A stretch of 64,000 nucleotides of DNA from Centropus unirufus (taxonomy: Eukaryota > Chordata > Aves > Cuculiformes > Centropidae): the NCBI GenBank assembly GCA_013397695.1, contig VYZI01000040.1, forward strand, positions 3,850,844 to 3,914,843, written 5' to 3'. Position numbers and translations under genes: made by a program. This document shows, piece after piece, positions 12,601 through 26,060 of this stretch; the stretch's first letter is position 1, and each line of letters begins with the position of its first letter. The notes under the pieces were generated by a model. The model saw only the letters and a program-made list of their open reading frames with translations, did no database searches and was not told the DNA's origin.

Positions 12601-15600
12601 TGAAAGGCAGGCAGGGAACCAGGCAATTTTTCAACAATGGACTATAAGAAACAGAAGACAGCTTGGTTCAAGAATCAACAAGGTGTCTTAAAAAGAGAGA
12701 GATGTACTCTTTGGCATAAGAATATTAGCATAACACGCACAACAAATTGTCCTACCTGTTTTACCATGGTCTGTGTAAGCCTTTAAATCAAGAAAACAGA
12801 GGCTATTGTGAACATGGTAGGACAGACCTTGAGTTGCAAACATTTACATGCTGGCGTTCCACCTGACACAGGGAAAACAATGCAAAGCACTGAGGTACCA
12901 CACAGATCATAGAGACCACAGTTTCTGTCCCTTTTCCTGCAACCTAACCAGAGTCAACACGGTGTTCCCCACTTACCCATCCTTCATTCTTATTCCCACG
13001 CTGAGCAGCTCTTTTCTAACCCTGACTCTTCCCAGCCCCACTGAATCAGCACCTGCACTGGCATAACCATAGTGAGCTGGGCTAAGGAACTCACGGGGCT
13101 AGGGAGAACAGGGAAAAAAGTTTTCAAAGCAGTTCCCTTATCTATGTGGCCAAGTGGCCCTAACTGACTCGCATGGAGACAACGGTTCAGGAGCAAAGTC
13201 GAATGGGAAGGGGAGTGGGAGGACCTCCTAAACTGCTATTTTAAGGCAAGGTTGCCACTGCCACTACTCCCATCTGCCAATCCAACCCATCAGCTGCCTA
13301 AAGCAGTCAGAAGAATAAATTTGAAATCCCTATCCCTAAACATTTGCAGGAACATGAGCCAGGAGGTGTGCGTGAGTATCTAACATAGGTGGACAACAGC
13401 CATCAATCCTGACAGTAGTAGGAAAGAATGTGTTGCAAATGCTGTTGGAATTGCCTAGGCATTTTCAAAAGAAATGAGGAGACCTCAATTTGAAACTCAC
13501 CAGCTCGAAACCTGAACCCACTTCAAGACAGTCCTAAACACTGGCCTACAAGCAAGTGAATAGCAAAGCTGCTCTCGACCTCCCTTTTTTAAAATCAGTG
13601 CAGCTATAAAGAACATAAAGTCTTATCAATGACTTCATGTTTTTTTCTGCAATTAGTAATTGCTATAAATCCTTCTAGTTAATACATCTGACACGTCACT
13701 AGCTCAGAGAACAAAATGTTGGACCAAAATGTCCTGATGCCATGTTTCTCCTTTGACTCAATCATCACAAATCCCAATAGCCAGCTAATATACATAGCCA
13801 GAAATATGATTAACATTGGAAAATCTAAGCCTTTATGGCTCTGAATAAGTGCCAGGATGGATCATTTTTCCTGTGCCCATCTAAACAGAACCCTTACACA
13901 TAAAGGGTTATGACTTCATTTGATGACTGATCAGCAAAGGCTTCCAGACTCTGGTCAGAAGAGACACATCAACCATTTGCATGTATGGGATCTTTTGAAT
14001 TCACAACCCTGAGTTACCAGAGCTCCTCAGAGCTGAACACTTACCACTCTTATCTGGCACAATATGCTCCAAGATACTTTAAGACAGCCAATTCTTTGCT
14101 GCTCTTTCAAAAGGGCCTAACTTAAACAGTTTTTTTTACAGCTTAAATATTCCATCTCTGAGATCTCCAGTTGGACAGCTCACTCCTCAAACACACATGG
14201 CCATCAGTCACTAGATGAAGACTTGGTGTAGATTCCTACATGCCAATCCTCCTGACACCACCACTGTTAGCCTGCCTGGCTCTTCACTGCATGATTCACA
14301 TCTGCTGAAAGTGGCAATACATCTGTGTAAGTCTATTTTCCTTTTACAGACGCATTTACACACACATTTGTACCTTGTATGTACCCTTCAGACTGCCTGA
14401 TCCATACTCCTCCAAAATCTTTAGGAGATGTTAAGGATATATTTCCATGGCATCTCAGAAAATTAAATTACCTTGCCTGTTTCAGTGTACGTAGTTAGTT
14501 CAGTTAGTCCTTCTTGCTATGAATAAGTCAAAAGACCTTTATCCTTTCTAGAAAGTTTGACAAGGAAAAAAATATCAAAGTTGTCCACATACATAATACA
14601 AGCAATTTTTGCAGAGTACATTTTTTTCCAGAGGTTTTCTGATTCATGAATGTTTCAGGTACAAAGTAACTGTAAGCAGCTGAAGTACAGTTCTCAATGC
14701 TTGCTATGTAAGCAGAACCGATGACGAAAAAACCTTCTAATTGTTTTGTTCATTCTCAATAGAGTTGGTTAAGGCTGACTAAAGAGCAATGCTCTTTGAT
14801 TTTTTTGCAGAGATACAGCAACATTTTTGTGTTAATTGCTCAGTTCAGGTTTAAATGGCTAAGAGGCAGAACTTGCCCCACCCCACTAACAAAGTAATAG
14901 TTAAAACATCCATAACTAATATTTGCATATATTAAGCTGGCCAATTCATTTTGAAAGTATTGAAATTCTATGTGCCACAATTATATTTGTAGAATACCTT
15001 TATATACCTGTGTACTAGTAATCAGACTATTTTAGTGTGTAAAGTTCTGTAACCAAAATGCACTCTGTGCTATTTTAAAATGTATAGATTTTCTCTACTA
15101 AAGCTTAAACACTGACAATTTAGTAAGAAATGGAAGTAAAAATATGAAAAATCTCAACCTGAGAATTTGGTATTTAAACCTGTAACTGTAAGATAGCCTT
15201 TAAAGTCTTCAGTTCATTTTACAGTTATAAAATTAAGTTTCCCACTTGAAAACACAATCTTCAGTTATGAGTATACAGATTCCTTGCTTCCAAAGATGAC
15301 CCTTACTATTTTATCAGGATGAAGGGATGGGGGTTGGGCTATGTTTTCCAAGTCAGCTTGTGCAACTCACAGATTTCACTGAGTGCAGCTGAGGGAGCTG
15401 GCATACGTTGTTTGTTTGAAGTGGTTTTAGTATATTGCTAACTCTATTTGGGGTTTTTAACACATGCAGAAAGCTTCATTTCCTTCAGCTTTGAGAGTTC
15501 ATCATGTTGCTTCAAACTATCAACACTGAATCCTTGAGTCTGATTCTTTCAAATGAGTTACATGCTCTGGATGATTTGACTACAATAAGAAAAATATCTT

Positions 15601-18600
15601 TCAAGGTTAGCTTTACTCACTGCAAAAAATAGCTACTTGTCTTCATAATTAAAAGGAAGAAAAAGTGAAATTTGATGCTGTTGGAGCAACAACTGCCCCA
15701 GTTCTTCAGCTCTGGTTGCCTATGTTAACAAATCAGGCAAGTTTTTTTTTATTGGCAGCTGAAGACAGGCAGATGTTGTGATGACTGATGCCAAAATCCA
15801 GTGAACTCAGGTCTCTCAGCTCCCAGCCCTACCTTGTGGCTACGGGATTAGCATCACCAACCCCATGTCACTGCTGGAGTGCCAACAGCTGCCTGAAACT
15901 TTGCTTCCAGCAGGATCTCACCTTGTTTCAGGGATCACTTGGCACTTAATGGAAAATGACACTGAAATACCATTCATTTTCCATGCTAATAGAAAATAAG
16001 TGCCCCAACTGTTTTTAAGAGTTGAAGAGTTATGCTAGTTGTCTGGGGCTTAATTGAGCTTCTTCTCAGAAAAACTGAAAAAGTCACATGTGAAGAACAA
16101 ATGACTTGCATATTCCCCAGGTCATTTGGTGCAACTGTTTTGAATCATTGATTCCCACTCATCCCTCCTTCTGCAGTGAGAAGGGGACAGAACCAGCTTT
16201 GTTACATTTTAGGGAATAGACAGTAATTTTGTCTAAATCTAGGGCTGATACGAGAGAGGAAGAATGCAAACCTGCAGTTCTTTGCTGGCTGCCAAGAGTA
16301 TTACAGGTATAAGCCACGAGGAGCACATTTGGCAGTCAGACTCCATGGAGGTATTATTAACTTCTCAAGGTACTTTGGCACACAATCCCTTGACTAACTC
16401 CTTTGGAACAAACCACTAATAACAACAGTAAAGCAGCCTTCGGTGCCAAACAGCTTTGCTCTGTGGGGGAATCACACACTTTCTGTGTAATAGTCTGATG
16501 GAGCCTAAAGTTGTTTTAGAAACAGATCTGGCCTTAGTTATTGCAACACATAATGCTTCATGTCCAAATTCGTTACAGTGGGGTTTTTTGTACACCTGAA
16601 GAGAGACATGCCTGAAAATCTGAATTTTGATAGGGGCCTTTGAAATCTGACTTTACAGCTTCTTTTTGTTAAATTCTGAAAACTGTCATCATTAGAGCAA
16701 AGAGAGACCAGCCCATCAACTAAATCCAAATAAATCAGCAAAAACTTTATGCATAATTTTGTGCCCTCCCTTCTCTACTGAAAGACTCCCTTCAACAAAC
16801 CACCATGTGAGTGACATCAGAAGCAGTTTTATCACCAGTTACCCAATGCATTCTTATCTGCTTAAGGCAGATTCCAACTAGGACATGTTTTGCTTATTAA
16901 AAATCACGGCCTTCCAGTGTGTCTGTTAACTCTCAAGTGCCTAGCTGGGAAAACAGCAAAGCCAGTGAATAAATAAGGTGCAACCACTTCTCTGTGAGCT
17001 CACTGTTCCTCTCCAATATGCCAAACAGAGGCTTCTCCACGCAGAAACAGAAGCCTATGCATTCAGCAAGGAAACACACCGTGAACCGCAATGCCTCTGT
17101 AAAGTGAATAATCTCAGTCGCCCTGCTACTGCAAATTGTTCCTGAGGTTTTGCCTCTTCAAAATTTTAGTGAAATTACCATACACATCAGACAACAGTGG
17201 AGAACAAATAGGAACTCAAACATCGGATATTTAAATGAAATAAACTTGTGCAATTTCCACCCATGCTCATTACATGAAAGGCTTCATAGAAAATATGTTG
17301 TGAAGATGTTCTCGGCAAGGAAAATGGCAATGCTGTATTTAAAAAAACCCCAAATCCAGAAATTGTACATATTCGTAATAGTACTTTGCATAAATAAATG
17401 CACTAAGGTTATATAAAGCTTTCAAATCACTTCATTGACATAAATCTAATCAAGAGAGAAACCTCGTCTCGTGATGTGTTATGATGTGTGCAGGATAACC
17501 CACCAACCCTTTCCACAAAGAAAACGGGCAAATGACTACTCCAATTCGTCTGGAAATGTCTTGGTCACAAATGGCTCAACTCAGCTTCTCTGAGTCTACC
17601 CTGACTCACTGTGAAGAAGAAATGCTTGCTATCATTTCACTTTCCTCAACCAGACAGTTTTGGGAAGCTCTGTGTACAGATATAGTGTAATCTCTCTCCT
17701 CTGTCTAAAAAGTAAAAATGGCATAGCTAGATTAAAACTGCTTGCCTGTAACCGCTTTATCCCATATAAACTATCAAATACAAAGAATTTTGCAAAGAAA
17801 TGCAAACTACAAAGCTACATTCCTTTTAAATGAAGTCCCTAGCAATCTGAAATCTGCATTCCCACTGGAAATTTTGGCCAAGAATGTAATTTAGCAATGC
17901 AATCAAGACAAAATAGCACCAGAAGAGGTAGAACTCAGGCTTAAATTGACAAGTTTCCCAGAGACAGCAGGGAAGAAAGTTTACCCATTCCAACAAGTTG
18001 AACCATCTGCAGCTCAAGAGGAGCTGATATTGTTATTTCTTATCAAACCTTTTCCTGCACTACAACCTTAACGCTTTTGAGCCTGTAACCCAACTTAAGA
18101 GCTCTAACAGTGTCTTCCTGCCCTTGTGCAGGCTCTGAGGTACTCAGCTTCCCTATCTGGTGTCTTTGTGGTCTGTTTTAAGGTTTTTAAGGTATTAACA
18201 TTTTCTAGGACGTTTACAGAAGCACAACACAGGCATACGAAAATGGTGAAGCAATCCATGTCAACTTGCTTTTTAAAATGCAAGTAGCAAAGAAAAAAAT
18301 AAATCAGATCCTTAAAAAAGGATGCTTATTAAAAATATCAACCCTACTGGAAGCAACACAATATGTGGACACAGGTGAGTATTTACATGTACATCTAACA
18401 AAGTTTGTGTGGCAAAGTTTAAATATATGGTGTGTAAGTGTGTGTGTGTTGTTCCAATAAAATATTCTCATTCCTAAACTGATAGTTATTAAACAGTAAA
18501 TCTCCAGACAAGTTTTGTCTGCTACTATCCTCTAGGCTAACTCGGTTTTATATAATTAAAAATAAAAATTCAAGATCCATTTGACAGAGAATTACAGATT

Positions 18601-21600
18601 TATAATCCAAAGAAGACAGAAAACGGCCTTAAACTGCTTGTTCCTGAAAGGGAAACAGAAAATCAGACAATTTACTTCCTCAGCAAGGACACTATTCTTT
18701 CGTTTCTGGAGATTAAAATACACCACCTGGAACATCACTGAAGCAAAGACGCTCCTCTTTGCACCGTCCCATCCCTTATGCTCCCCATTTTAAATAGCTG
18801 ATACTGCAGGAAAAGAGGATAAAGCAATAGCAATAATTTTCTCATGTGCTGTCCTAGTAATCTTTAAAATTAAGAGAATGTAAAAGCTTTCTTCAGAACC
18901 CTCATTCTCTAAACACAACAGTTTCCAATGCAACAGTATTCACACCTGTTTGTAGAACTTCTTAAACACAAGAGAAAATTACTGCTGAAAAATTTTGCAT
19001 TTATAGAAGTGTTCTTACAGCTCCTTGTAGTACTGTGGCTAAGGTGAGTGTATTAAAACCCAAAAAGAAGAGTGATATCTCACATAAAAACCAAGCCACA
19101 CCAGGACTTTCCATTCATAGCAAAATGAACTCATCCTCTAAGCAAAACCACGAGAATAAAAACACAAAATGCCTCAAGGAAGGCTGAATGACTGGCATGC
19201 ACAGGCTGGAATAAACCCACTCACATTTCAACCTGACAAAGCTGGAAATATTTTCAAACAACTGGCTCAAGTGACTGCGTGCAAGCACTCCGACTGAGGC
19301 GCTACTTACTCCAGGATCCTGTAAAATATCCACTTGTCTGCCTTTACACAAGGGAGGAAAGAAAGACGGTACAGATTCGGCAGCAGGAGTCAAAGTCTTC
19401 TTTAAATATTTACTGATAATGCCTGAAGGTCTCTTTAGCCAGGGATTTCATAATTCTTGTTTTAGATAAGTTTCTGACTTCAGCTAAGATTCCTTTCCAA
19501 AGGACTTGACGCTCACCCGCTAAGAAAACAGAAAACTGACTTCACAAAAGTTACCACATATCAACATGCAAAGCTGGCAAGTACATGTGCAGTCAAGATG
19601 ATTCAGATAAGTCAGATAAATTTAGAACAGTGCTTTCCTAAAAGCATGCATTCACCAAACGCAGTAAATATGCAGGAGCTATATCCAAGTGCTGATTCCA
19701 AACATCAGAGCACAAAATCTATTAGTGAAAATCTCCTTTTAAGAGTTCGCTGCCATCTGAAGTCCTCAGTGTTATTCCTTGATCTGCCTTTAGTATTTTC
19801 ATCCATCACTGGATTTATCCACATAAAAAGCTACAGGGTCCCCAACCTCAGAGGACTAAGCCAAATGCAGTGTGGCAACTTTACATGGGACCAACCTTTT
19901 ATGGTTGAAACAGTAGAGCTTTGATATAGCTAATCTACCATAAATAGCTCTTGAAACTCAGAAGGATCAAATCAGCTGTTGCAACAGCCCCAGCCTGTAG
20001 CTGCTTCAAATCCAATTATACTGTCAACTCGATCTTGCAGCTTTCCTTTTTATTACCCCCATGCAAAACATTTTTAGACCTGCTCCTGTGGGAAATTAAA
20101 AGCTGCAAAGATAAATGCAGCAGAACAAAAGGCATTTAATAAAAAGGGAAACAACTGGTCAAGTATTCTTACAATTATCTTATGGAACAGAACTTTCGTT
20201 CTGTTAAAAAAACAGCTAAACAATTTGATGTCCATAAAAAAAAATTATCAGCCCTCATTTGTAATGCAAACATATAATTTGAAATAAGCAAACATTTTCG
20301 TGAACAGCGAGCTCAGCTTTAAAAGGTGGTCAAAGCCAAGTGGATACACTTCATCAAGCATTATCTGTGTCCTAGATTAAGGCATAAAATTCCTTGCATA
20401 TACTTTCTATAATTTAAATAGTCTTGAGAACTACTAGAACTCGCTGTTATAAAGCCTGGTATTAAAATATTTCCTTTCTAGTAGGTAGAGCCATTTTTCC
20501 ACAAAGAAGCTCAGAATTATGATGTAAGAATTCTTAAGGAAGCTTCCAAAATGTATGTTTACTAACCATGCAAGTCAACATAACTCTAAAAATTATCACT
20601 AGGACTACTAGAGTACAGCAGCTCCTGAGGAATTAACGTATTGTCAATGTCCTGGAGAGAGATACTGGTCTGGATCCAGTGAGGCACAGGTAAGCAGCAA
20701 TGTCTTTATGGTTCATCTCACAAAGCAATGAAACCACAAAATACAAACAGAATAAGTATACACAAATAAAAGATTTCTTTTTAAAACCACATATTAACAT
20801 TGCTACAGTCTTTCCAAAACAAAGAGACTTATTACTCCAGCACAGTCCAGGAACTGTGGTGCTTCAAAGGGGAAGAATTGTCTTGTTTGCAAAGCCTGAA
20901 TCCATATTTCCCAGGAGCACATCAGTCCTGACCACTTTCCCCTATAACACTGGGCACAATATCCACCATCTTCTACAAGCAGGGCAAGAAGGGGATTTCT
21001 ACTTCTCCGTATTCAAACTGCTTTAAGATGGGTCTAAAATTTGGCTGCCCTAGAAACAACTCTAATGAAAAGCCAAAATACAAAAATCGCCCTCCTCCTC
21101 CATGTCATGGAAAATTGTCAGCCACATGCCATTCTACTCCCCTCTGAGCCTGCAGTAAATTTTATCCTCTCCATTAAAGGGCCTGGGTTTTAACTGACTG
21201 CAAAACATGTAACATGCATTGAACACAAAGTGACACTGGTTTCAATCTTGCCTACACAGATGAAGACAAAGAAACTGCAATCAAGTGCGGGTGAGTTAAA
21301 TGAAGTGGTTTGCTACCCCCTCTAAATCCTGCATGAAGAACCCAGCCGACCACCTTCTGCAAGTCTAGGAAAAGTCAAAGAACTGGAAGAAGGCACAGAG
21401 AGTTTTCCCTTTAGGCCCTAACAAATGCCGAACTGAATCAATTCAGATATACAGTGGGGACAGGGAGCTTTTCATCAGCATGGAATAAGCTGAGCATGTG
21501 ACACGTAGATAAAACAGACCAGCAAGATCTGCCCAAATAAGTTTATCGCTTTGAACATCGCCTGTGGAACTCATCACATTATGCTTCTGCACTGTGGTGA

Positions 21601-21942
21601 AAAAAAGTAGTTGAACCAACTGCTGACAAAAGTTCAAGAGTTCTTAAAAATGCAGCAGGCATGCCTGCAACTGTTAAGAGCAGCCGTGAGCATGCTGCCA
21701 GAGCACAATCACTGGTGTTTTATGCCCTTTCCATAACCATTTAAAATCCGAGGTCTTTTATTACTGAGGAATTTGAAGGATGTGAGTTATGACATGGAAA
21801 CACACCCCCTCTCAAGGACCAGAATTGGGATTGCTTGTTTCTTTTATAGAAACCACTCTATATCCTACTGTTTGCATTCATTCTCCCTGCCTCCCTGCCA
21901 CACAGGGAACTACGTTAAAGATTTCACTTTTGCACCTAATTT
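9645..21942. other. Noncoding AT-rich DNA, nothing recognised
   Basis: About 12 kb without an identified CR1 copy, tandem array or convincing coding exon. Isolated good donor-like sites occur, for example plus strand at about 18376 (ACAG|GTGAGT) and 20692 (ACAG|GTAAGC), and minus strand at about 13487. None is paired with a strong acceptor and a clear open frame. The longest open frames (117 codons at 11786-12139, 108 at 19598-19924 and at 20700-21026) look random. Confidence 0.5.
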
Positions 21943-21980
21943 AAAAAAAAAAAGAAAAGAAAAACAAAAACAAAAAAACA
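21943..21980 (+). repeat. A-rich low-complexity tract
   Basis: An almost pure adenine tract interrupted by single G or C bases. It might be a relic poly(A) tail of a retroposed sequence, but the upstream flank shows no recognisable source, so simple low-complexity growth is more likely. Confidence 0.75.
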
Positions 21981-22443
21981 GAATTCCTGTGTAAGCTCCT
22001 TCCTTGGCTCTGAACACACAAAGAAGCAGAACTGACTAACTACCAAGGAAACACAGCAGTTTCTCCCTCTTCCTTCCCAAGACAAGATTTCTGCAAACAC
22101 GGAGTAGAGGAAGCCACAGCCAGTAGATTAGCTCACCACTGGCTCTTTACAGCAAGCGTAAGACCTGGCATATTATCTTCCAGGGACTACAACCTCTGTT
22201 ATCAAAGACAATGAGACATGGTCCACTTCTCAGATCACAAGCCCTCTCCCAGTCAAGACAGAAGTACAAATCAACAGACGCACTTTTGATATCTGGGTCT
22301 TGCATTGCAAGAGGGTACATGAAAAACAGTCAAGAAATAACACCAGTGTGACGCACAGTAAAGCACACACAGAAGTCAGGGGTGAGCATGTACTTATTCA
22401 ACAATTCAGCTTCCCAGCTTACAGATATCTTCTTTTCTGCTGG

Positions 22444-22462
22444 GTGTGTGTGTGTGTGTGTG
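22444..22462 (+). repeat. (GT)9 dinucleotide microsatellite
   Basis: Uninterrupted GT repeat of 19 bases. It is followed after 24 bases by a run of 14 adenines (22487-22500). Confidence 0.9.
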
Positions 22463-22486
22463 AAAGGAAAGATGTCCCAGAAAGAG

Positions 22487-22500
22487 AAAAAAAAAAAAAA
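22487..22500 (+). repeat. Poly(A) run of 14
   Basis: Fourteen consecutive A, continuing after one G with AAAAA. Read on the minus strand it is a T-rich stretch shortly downstream of the candidate donor at 22537/22536. Confidence 0.85.
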
Positions 22501-22536
22501 GAAAAAGCCAGTTAAATTTAATAAAAAGTGACTTAC

Positions 22537-22600
22537 CAGCATCCATTGTCAGAATCATGACCCCACTTCTGTGTCCCAGGAAGCAGGAAGCCTTACCCAT
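22537..22600 (-). CDS. Candidate alternative first coding exon
   Basis: On the minus strand an ATG at 22600 opens a frame of 21 codons beginning MGKASCFLGHRSGVM. It ends at a perfect donor, GATGCTG|GTAAGT (22537/22536). About 50 bases upstream sits a TATA-like element and about 120 bases upstream a CCAAT box, so this could be the first exon of a shorter transcript of the same leftward gene. The Gly at residue 2 and Cys at residue 6 would suit N-terminal lipid attachment, but the myristoylation consensus (Ser/Thr at position 6) is not met exactly. I do not recognise the peptide. The Kozak context is mixed: +4 is G and -3 is T. Confidence 0.28.
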
Positions 22601-22614
22601 CCAGTGTATGCGAA

Positions 22615-22730
22615 TGACTCAGAAGGACAGCATGGCTTTGTTTCAGCTTATATCTTCTAGCTCATTCACCCCTCCTCCCTCTTGTGGGATAAAAGTGTTG
22701 CCTGTGCCTGGCCATTCCTATTGGTTCAGC
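22615..22730 (-). promoter_or_regulatory. Candidate TATA/CCAAT promoter
   Basis: Read on the minus strand, an ACCAATAGG CCAAT box (core 22724-22720) is followed about 70 bases later by GATATAAG (22654-22647). About 26 bases further on is a consensus AP-1 site TGAGTCA (22621-22615), close to where transcription would start. The exon-like sequence with a perfect donor follows directly. The motifs are seen directly and their arrangement matches a classical tissue-specific promoter. Activity is inference. Confidence 0.3.
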
Positions 22731-22800
22731 CAGGCAACCACACTTGTTTAGCATATTAGTTTCTGTGAGAGCCTAAAATGACCCACAGAGGATTTTTTAA

Positions 22801-25353
22801 TTTATCTTTAGGGTAAAGAAAAAAAATAAATCCCCACTTTTTGTCTTTCTGGGAGAACAAACCATTCATTCTTTCAGCATCAGACATATATTAGTTACTG
22901 TTATTGCCACATGGCCAAACAATTCGTTGTGCTCTGAATCAATGACAAGGTGGCAAATGAGAGAGGACAGTCCCACAGATTTTGTAGTCCCCATTTCAGC
23001 CGCACTGTCTGCTCAAGGGAATAAGGCAGCATTTTTTTTTTTTGTGTCAAATCCTGTGCTCTCCAACTCAGCTGCTCTTCAATGCTAACTACAATATAAC
23101 CCCAAAACTGAGGATCTCCTGGTTTGCCAGGGAAGATTTGCTCTGCCATTTTATTTTTAAATAGGTAGAACGGTAAAAGATTGTTGTCTTACCGAAGTAC
23201 ACTTGGACTCTACAGGTTAAACCCTGCACTGAGGAAAAAGTATTTTTTTTCCTTAATCTGCAGCATTCTTTAAACATAGCAACTCCTGTAGTCTAGGCTC
23301 TCCCTGAAGATCTTGAAAAGCTGTTACAATCTGCTCACGAACCACCACTCCACTGAGGCAGTACAGTGTTAAAGCCTCCCCACAAAATAAGAAAAAAATA
23401 AAATATACCTGATTAAGAGCTATCACAACCCTCCATCAACTTTGATCAAACCACAGGCCAGCCCAAAATGTGTATTTGAAGGAGAGATGATTGAAGAGGG
23501 GAGGAGTTTTTTTTCTTCTGTACCGTAAAATCTTTATGACCTTACAGTGGGACCCCAAAAGCTGAGTTCCTGAATCTTGCAGCACTAACTGCCAATAGAC
23601 TCGATACCTGTACTTAGGGATTCAATGAACACAGTCAATGAAATACTGGTGTTCCTCATCTCTGGTAAGAACTACCTCTTCTAAATAAAGCATGGACATA
23701 TTAGGCTACTGTCTCACCATGTTAGTCACTGCTACATAATATAAGATTCACAACACTGTGATAGAACCACAAGTATATTTTGGAAGTGTTGCCTGCGGTT
23801 GTTGAAATAAACACCGCTCCCTCCTCTTCTCCATTTTTAGAAAAGGTATCAGTTGCAACACTGAGGTTTGTAAAGCAATCAATGAAGTTGGAATCCACAA
23901 TTTAAAGAAATGAGCAGAAGCAGTAAAATCAAGTCGTTACTTGCATATTTCTTGACCTTCTCTTGCCTTGCATGGCTTCACACCAGCAGTTTTGGGTCAG
24001 TACAGTTTAGGGAAAACAAAATATTCCTAAAGTTGAAAAATTCTGACATAGTCAATAGTGTATTGCAATAAAAGCTTTGGAAAGTGGCATGGGTCATTCA
24101 GATCCTAGAAACAAAGACAAAATCTTTCACTGAATAGAAATTAGTAAGAAACATCCCTAGCTGATAGGCTGCTTCTCAAAAAAAAGCACACAGTGGTAAA
24201 AATTATGTCAGACTGAAGGGATTAGTGGTTTCATCTAAAGTTTAAAAAAGTCAAATAGCCAACACTTTTGTGTTGACCTTAATAAATAGCTAAGGACATC
24301 TGGCAACAGCTCAAGCCACACGCAGAGATGCATGTTAAAATCTGGGGAGTGATACTGGGCATAGCTTCCATCTTACAAATAATTGTCAATTTGATGAGAG
24401 ATGCAACAGTAGGGAAGATTCTTTTGCCCGATCCCACCCTTTTTCACTTGGCAACATCTTTACTAAAAATCTCCAGTCCTATAGACCCAAAACATGACAG
24501 TAAGACTCAAAGTTCTGAGCATGAATTCAAGTAGTGCAATCCTAAAGCCCAAGAAGAATCCTGTGGAGAAAATTACAAAAGACCAGTTCTTACCAGCAAG
24601 GTAGAAGATGAAGAGCTGGTACACTTTTAAGCACAACTGAGGACCTCCGCTCTCTGCACAAGTTACTAGGGTAATCCAACAGTAACACTTCCATCCTCAG
24701 GCAAACGGAGTATGAGTACAACTGCCAGAGAATGCTGGGCAAAACAGGTAATATGCCAAACACGAACATTTCAACAAAACCATCATCATATATTGTAAAA
24801 AGGAAACCACTTTCAAGAGGATAACATTCCCTGCAAGCTTGACTCTTGCGAGAAGTCTAGCACTACTGTTCTGTAGCAGTAAAGTGCAAAAGTTCAAGCA
24901 AAAAGTTTCAAGATAGCAAAAACCCCCCAAATCCTGGGTCAACAAGAGACTGTAATGTACTGCATGAAGTTATTTTTTAAACCATTGCAAGCATTAATAA
25001 TTCAGCTTACAATGCATTCAGAAAGGGAGTTGAATTGCAATCATAGCAGGGAGGAATAGTCTTATTGACATCTGAGAAAATAAATATAAAATAAAGGGTT
25101 TTTTCCTTTGTCCTCAGAAGGGAGAGGATGAAGCTCTCCACTAGCAAGAAAATAGCACAGATGTTCCACATGTGACATTAACCTGATGGATAATGCTGCA
25201 CTGACACAGGATTTATAAAAACAGGGCATTCCCCAGCCATTTCAGTTCTAACTTAGATGAAACAATTCAGTTTTTTGCTAGTTGCACAAGGCAGCAATAG
25301 TTGGCCAACATATCTTTAAAAATAAATCAGTATTAGAAGGAACACTGCATATG
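22801..25353. other. Noncoding DNA, nothing recognised
   Basis: AT-rich, with no repeat family recognised. On the minus strand at about 24480-24683 there is a hydrophobic frame of roughly 65 codons without an ATG, containing a donor-like GCTG|GTAAGA at about 24593. Its upstream acceptor is weak, so it is not called as an exon. Confidence 0.5.
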
Positions 25354-25860
25354 GAGGTTATTCTGCCCCTCTACTCCCTTCTTGTGAGACTCCATCTGGA
25401 GAATTGTGTCCAGTACTGGAATCCTCAACATAAGAATATGGAACTGTTGGAAAGGGTCCAGAGTAGGGCTACAAAGATGATCAGAGGGCTGAGGAGCCAC
25501 TGCTACGAGGACAGGCTGAGAGTGTTGGGTTTGTTCAGTCTAGAGAAGAGAAGGCTGCGAGGAAATCTTATAGCAGCTTCCAGTACCTGAAGGGGAATTT
25601 TTACAAGGACAGGTAGTGATAGACAAGGAGGAATTGGCTACAGATTGGAAGGGGGAAGATTAGACAATAGGAAGAAATTCTTCATGATGAAGCGGGGAAG
25701 ACACTGGCACAGGCTGCTCCGGGAAGCTGTAGATGCCTCCTCCCTCAAAGTGTTCAAGGCCAGGTTGGTTGGGGCCTTGAGCAGCCTGGTCTAGTGGGAG
25801 GTGTCTCTGTCTATGGCAGACCTTTAAAGTCTCTTCCAACCATTCGATGATTCTGTGTTT
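25354..25860 (+). mobile_element. CR1 LINE, 5'-truncated, plus strand
   Basis: This is a non-LTR retrotransposon 3' portion. The first part encodes decayed C-terminal ORF2 (reverse transcriptase polyprotein) sequence, seen as 'LHLENCVQYWNPQHKNMELL' and 'LLERVQSRATKMIRGL', running to 'GLFSLEKRRLRGNLIAASS' before a stop at about 25588. After that come 'TTAGACAATAGGAAGAAATT', 'GTTCAAGGCCAGGTTGG', 'CTGGTCTAGTGGGAGGTGTC' and a degraded tail 'CGATGATTCTGTG'. Bird CR1 copies are typically truncated at the 5' end like this. Stops and indels show it is inactive. The 102-codon frame at 25282-25590 runs from flanking DNA into the element and is not a host gene. Confidence 0.95.
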
Positions 25861-26060
25861 CTTCGTATATAAGCAGGGCTGCACATGAAGTTGTACACTG
25901 AGCTTTGGGAAGTTACACAATACAGTTAGTACATGATGAATGGTGTGTACTAGCAAAGCCAACACACCACAAACTAAAAAAAACCCAACAATACCTGTTT
26001 ATAAGCTGGGTGTATTTGCATGATATGATAAATATGATAAGACAGGATAGAATGACTCAC

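Noticed and set aside
13487..13531. Minus-strand block between a CTTGCTTGTAG acceptor and a GCTG|GTGAGT donor
   Set aside because: Only about 45 bases, open in one frame by chance expectation. No recognisable peptide.
24480..24683. Hydrophobic minus-strand frame with donor GCTG|GTAAGA, briefly reminiscent of a membrane segment
   Set aside because: The upstream acceptor is weak, no start codon is present, and hydrophobic translations are common in AT-rich DNA. Similarity to any membrane family could not be sustained.
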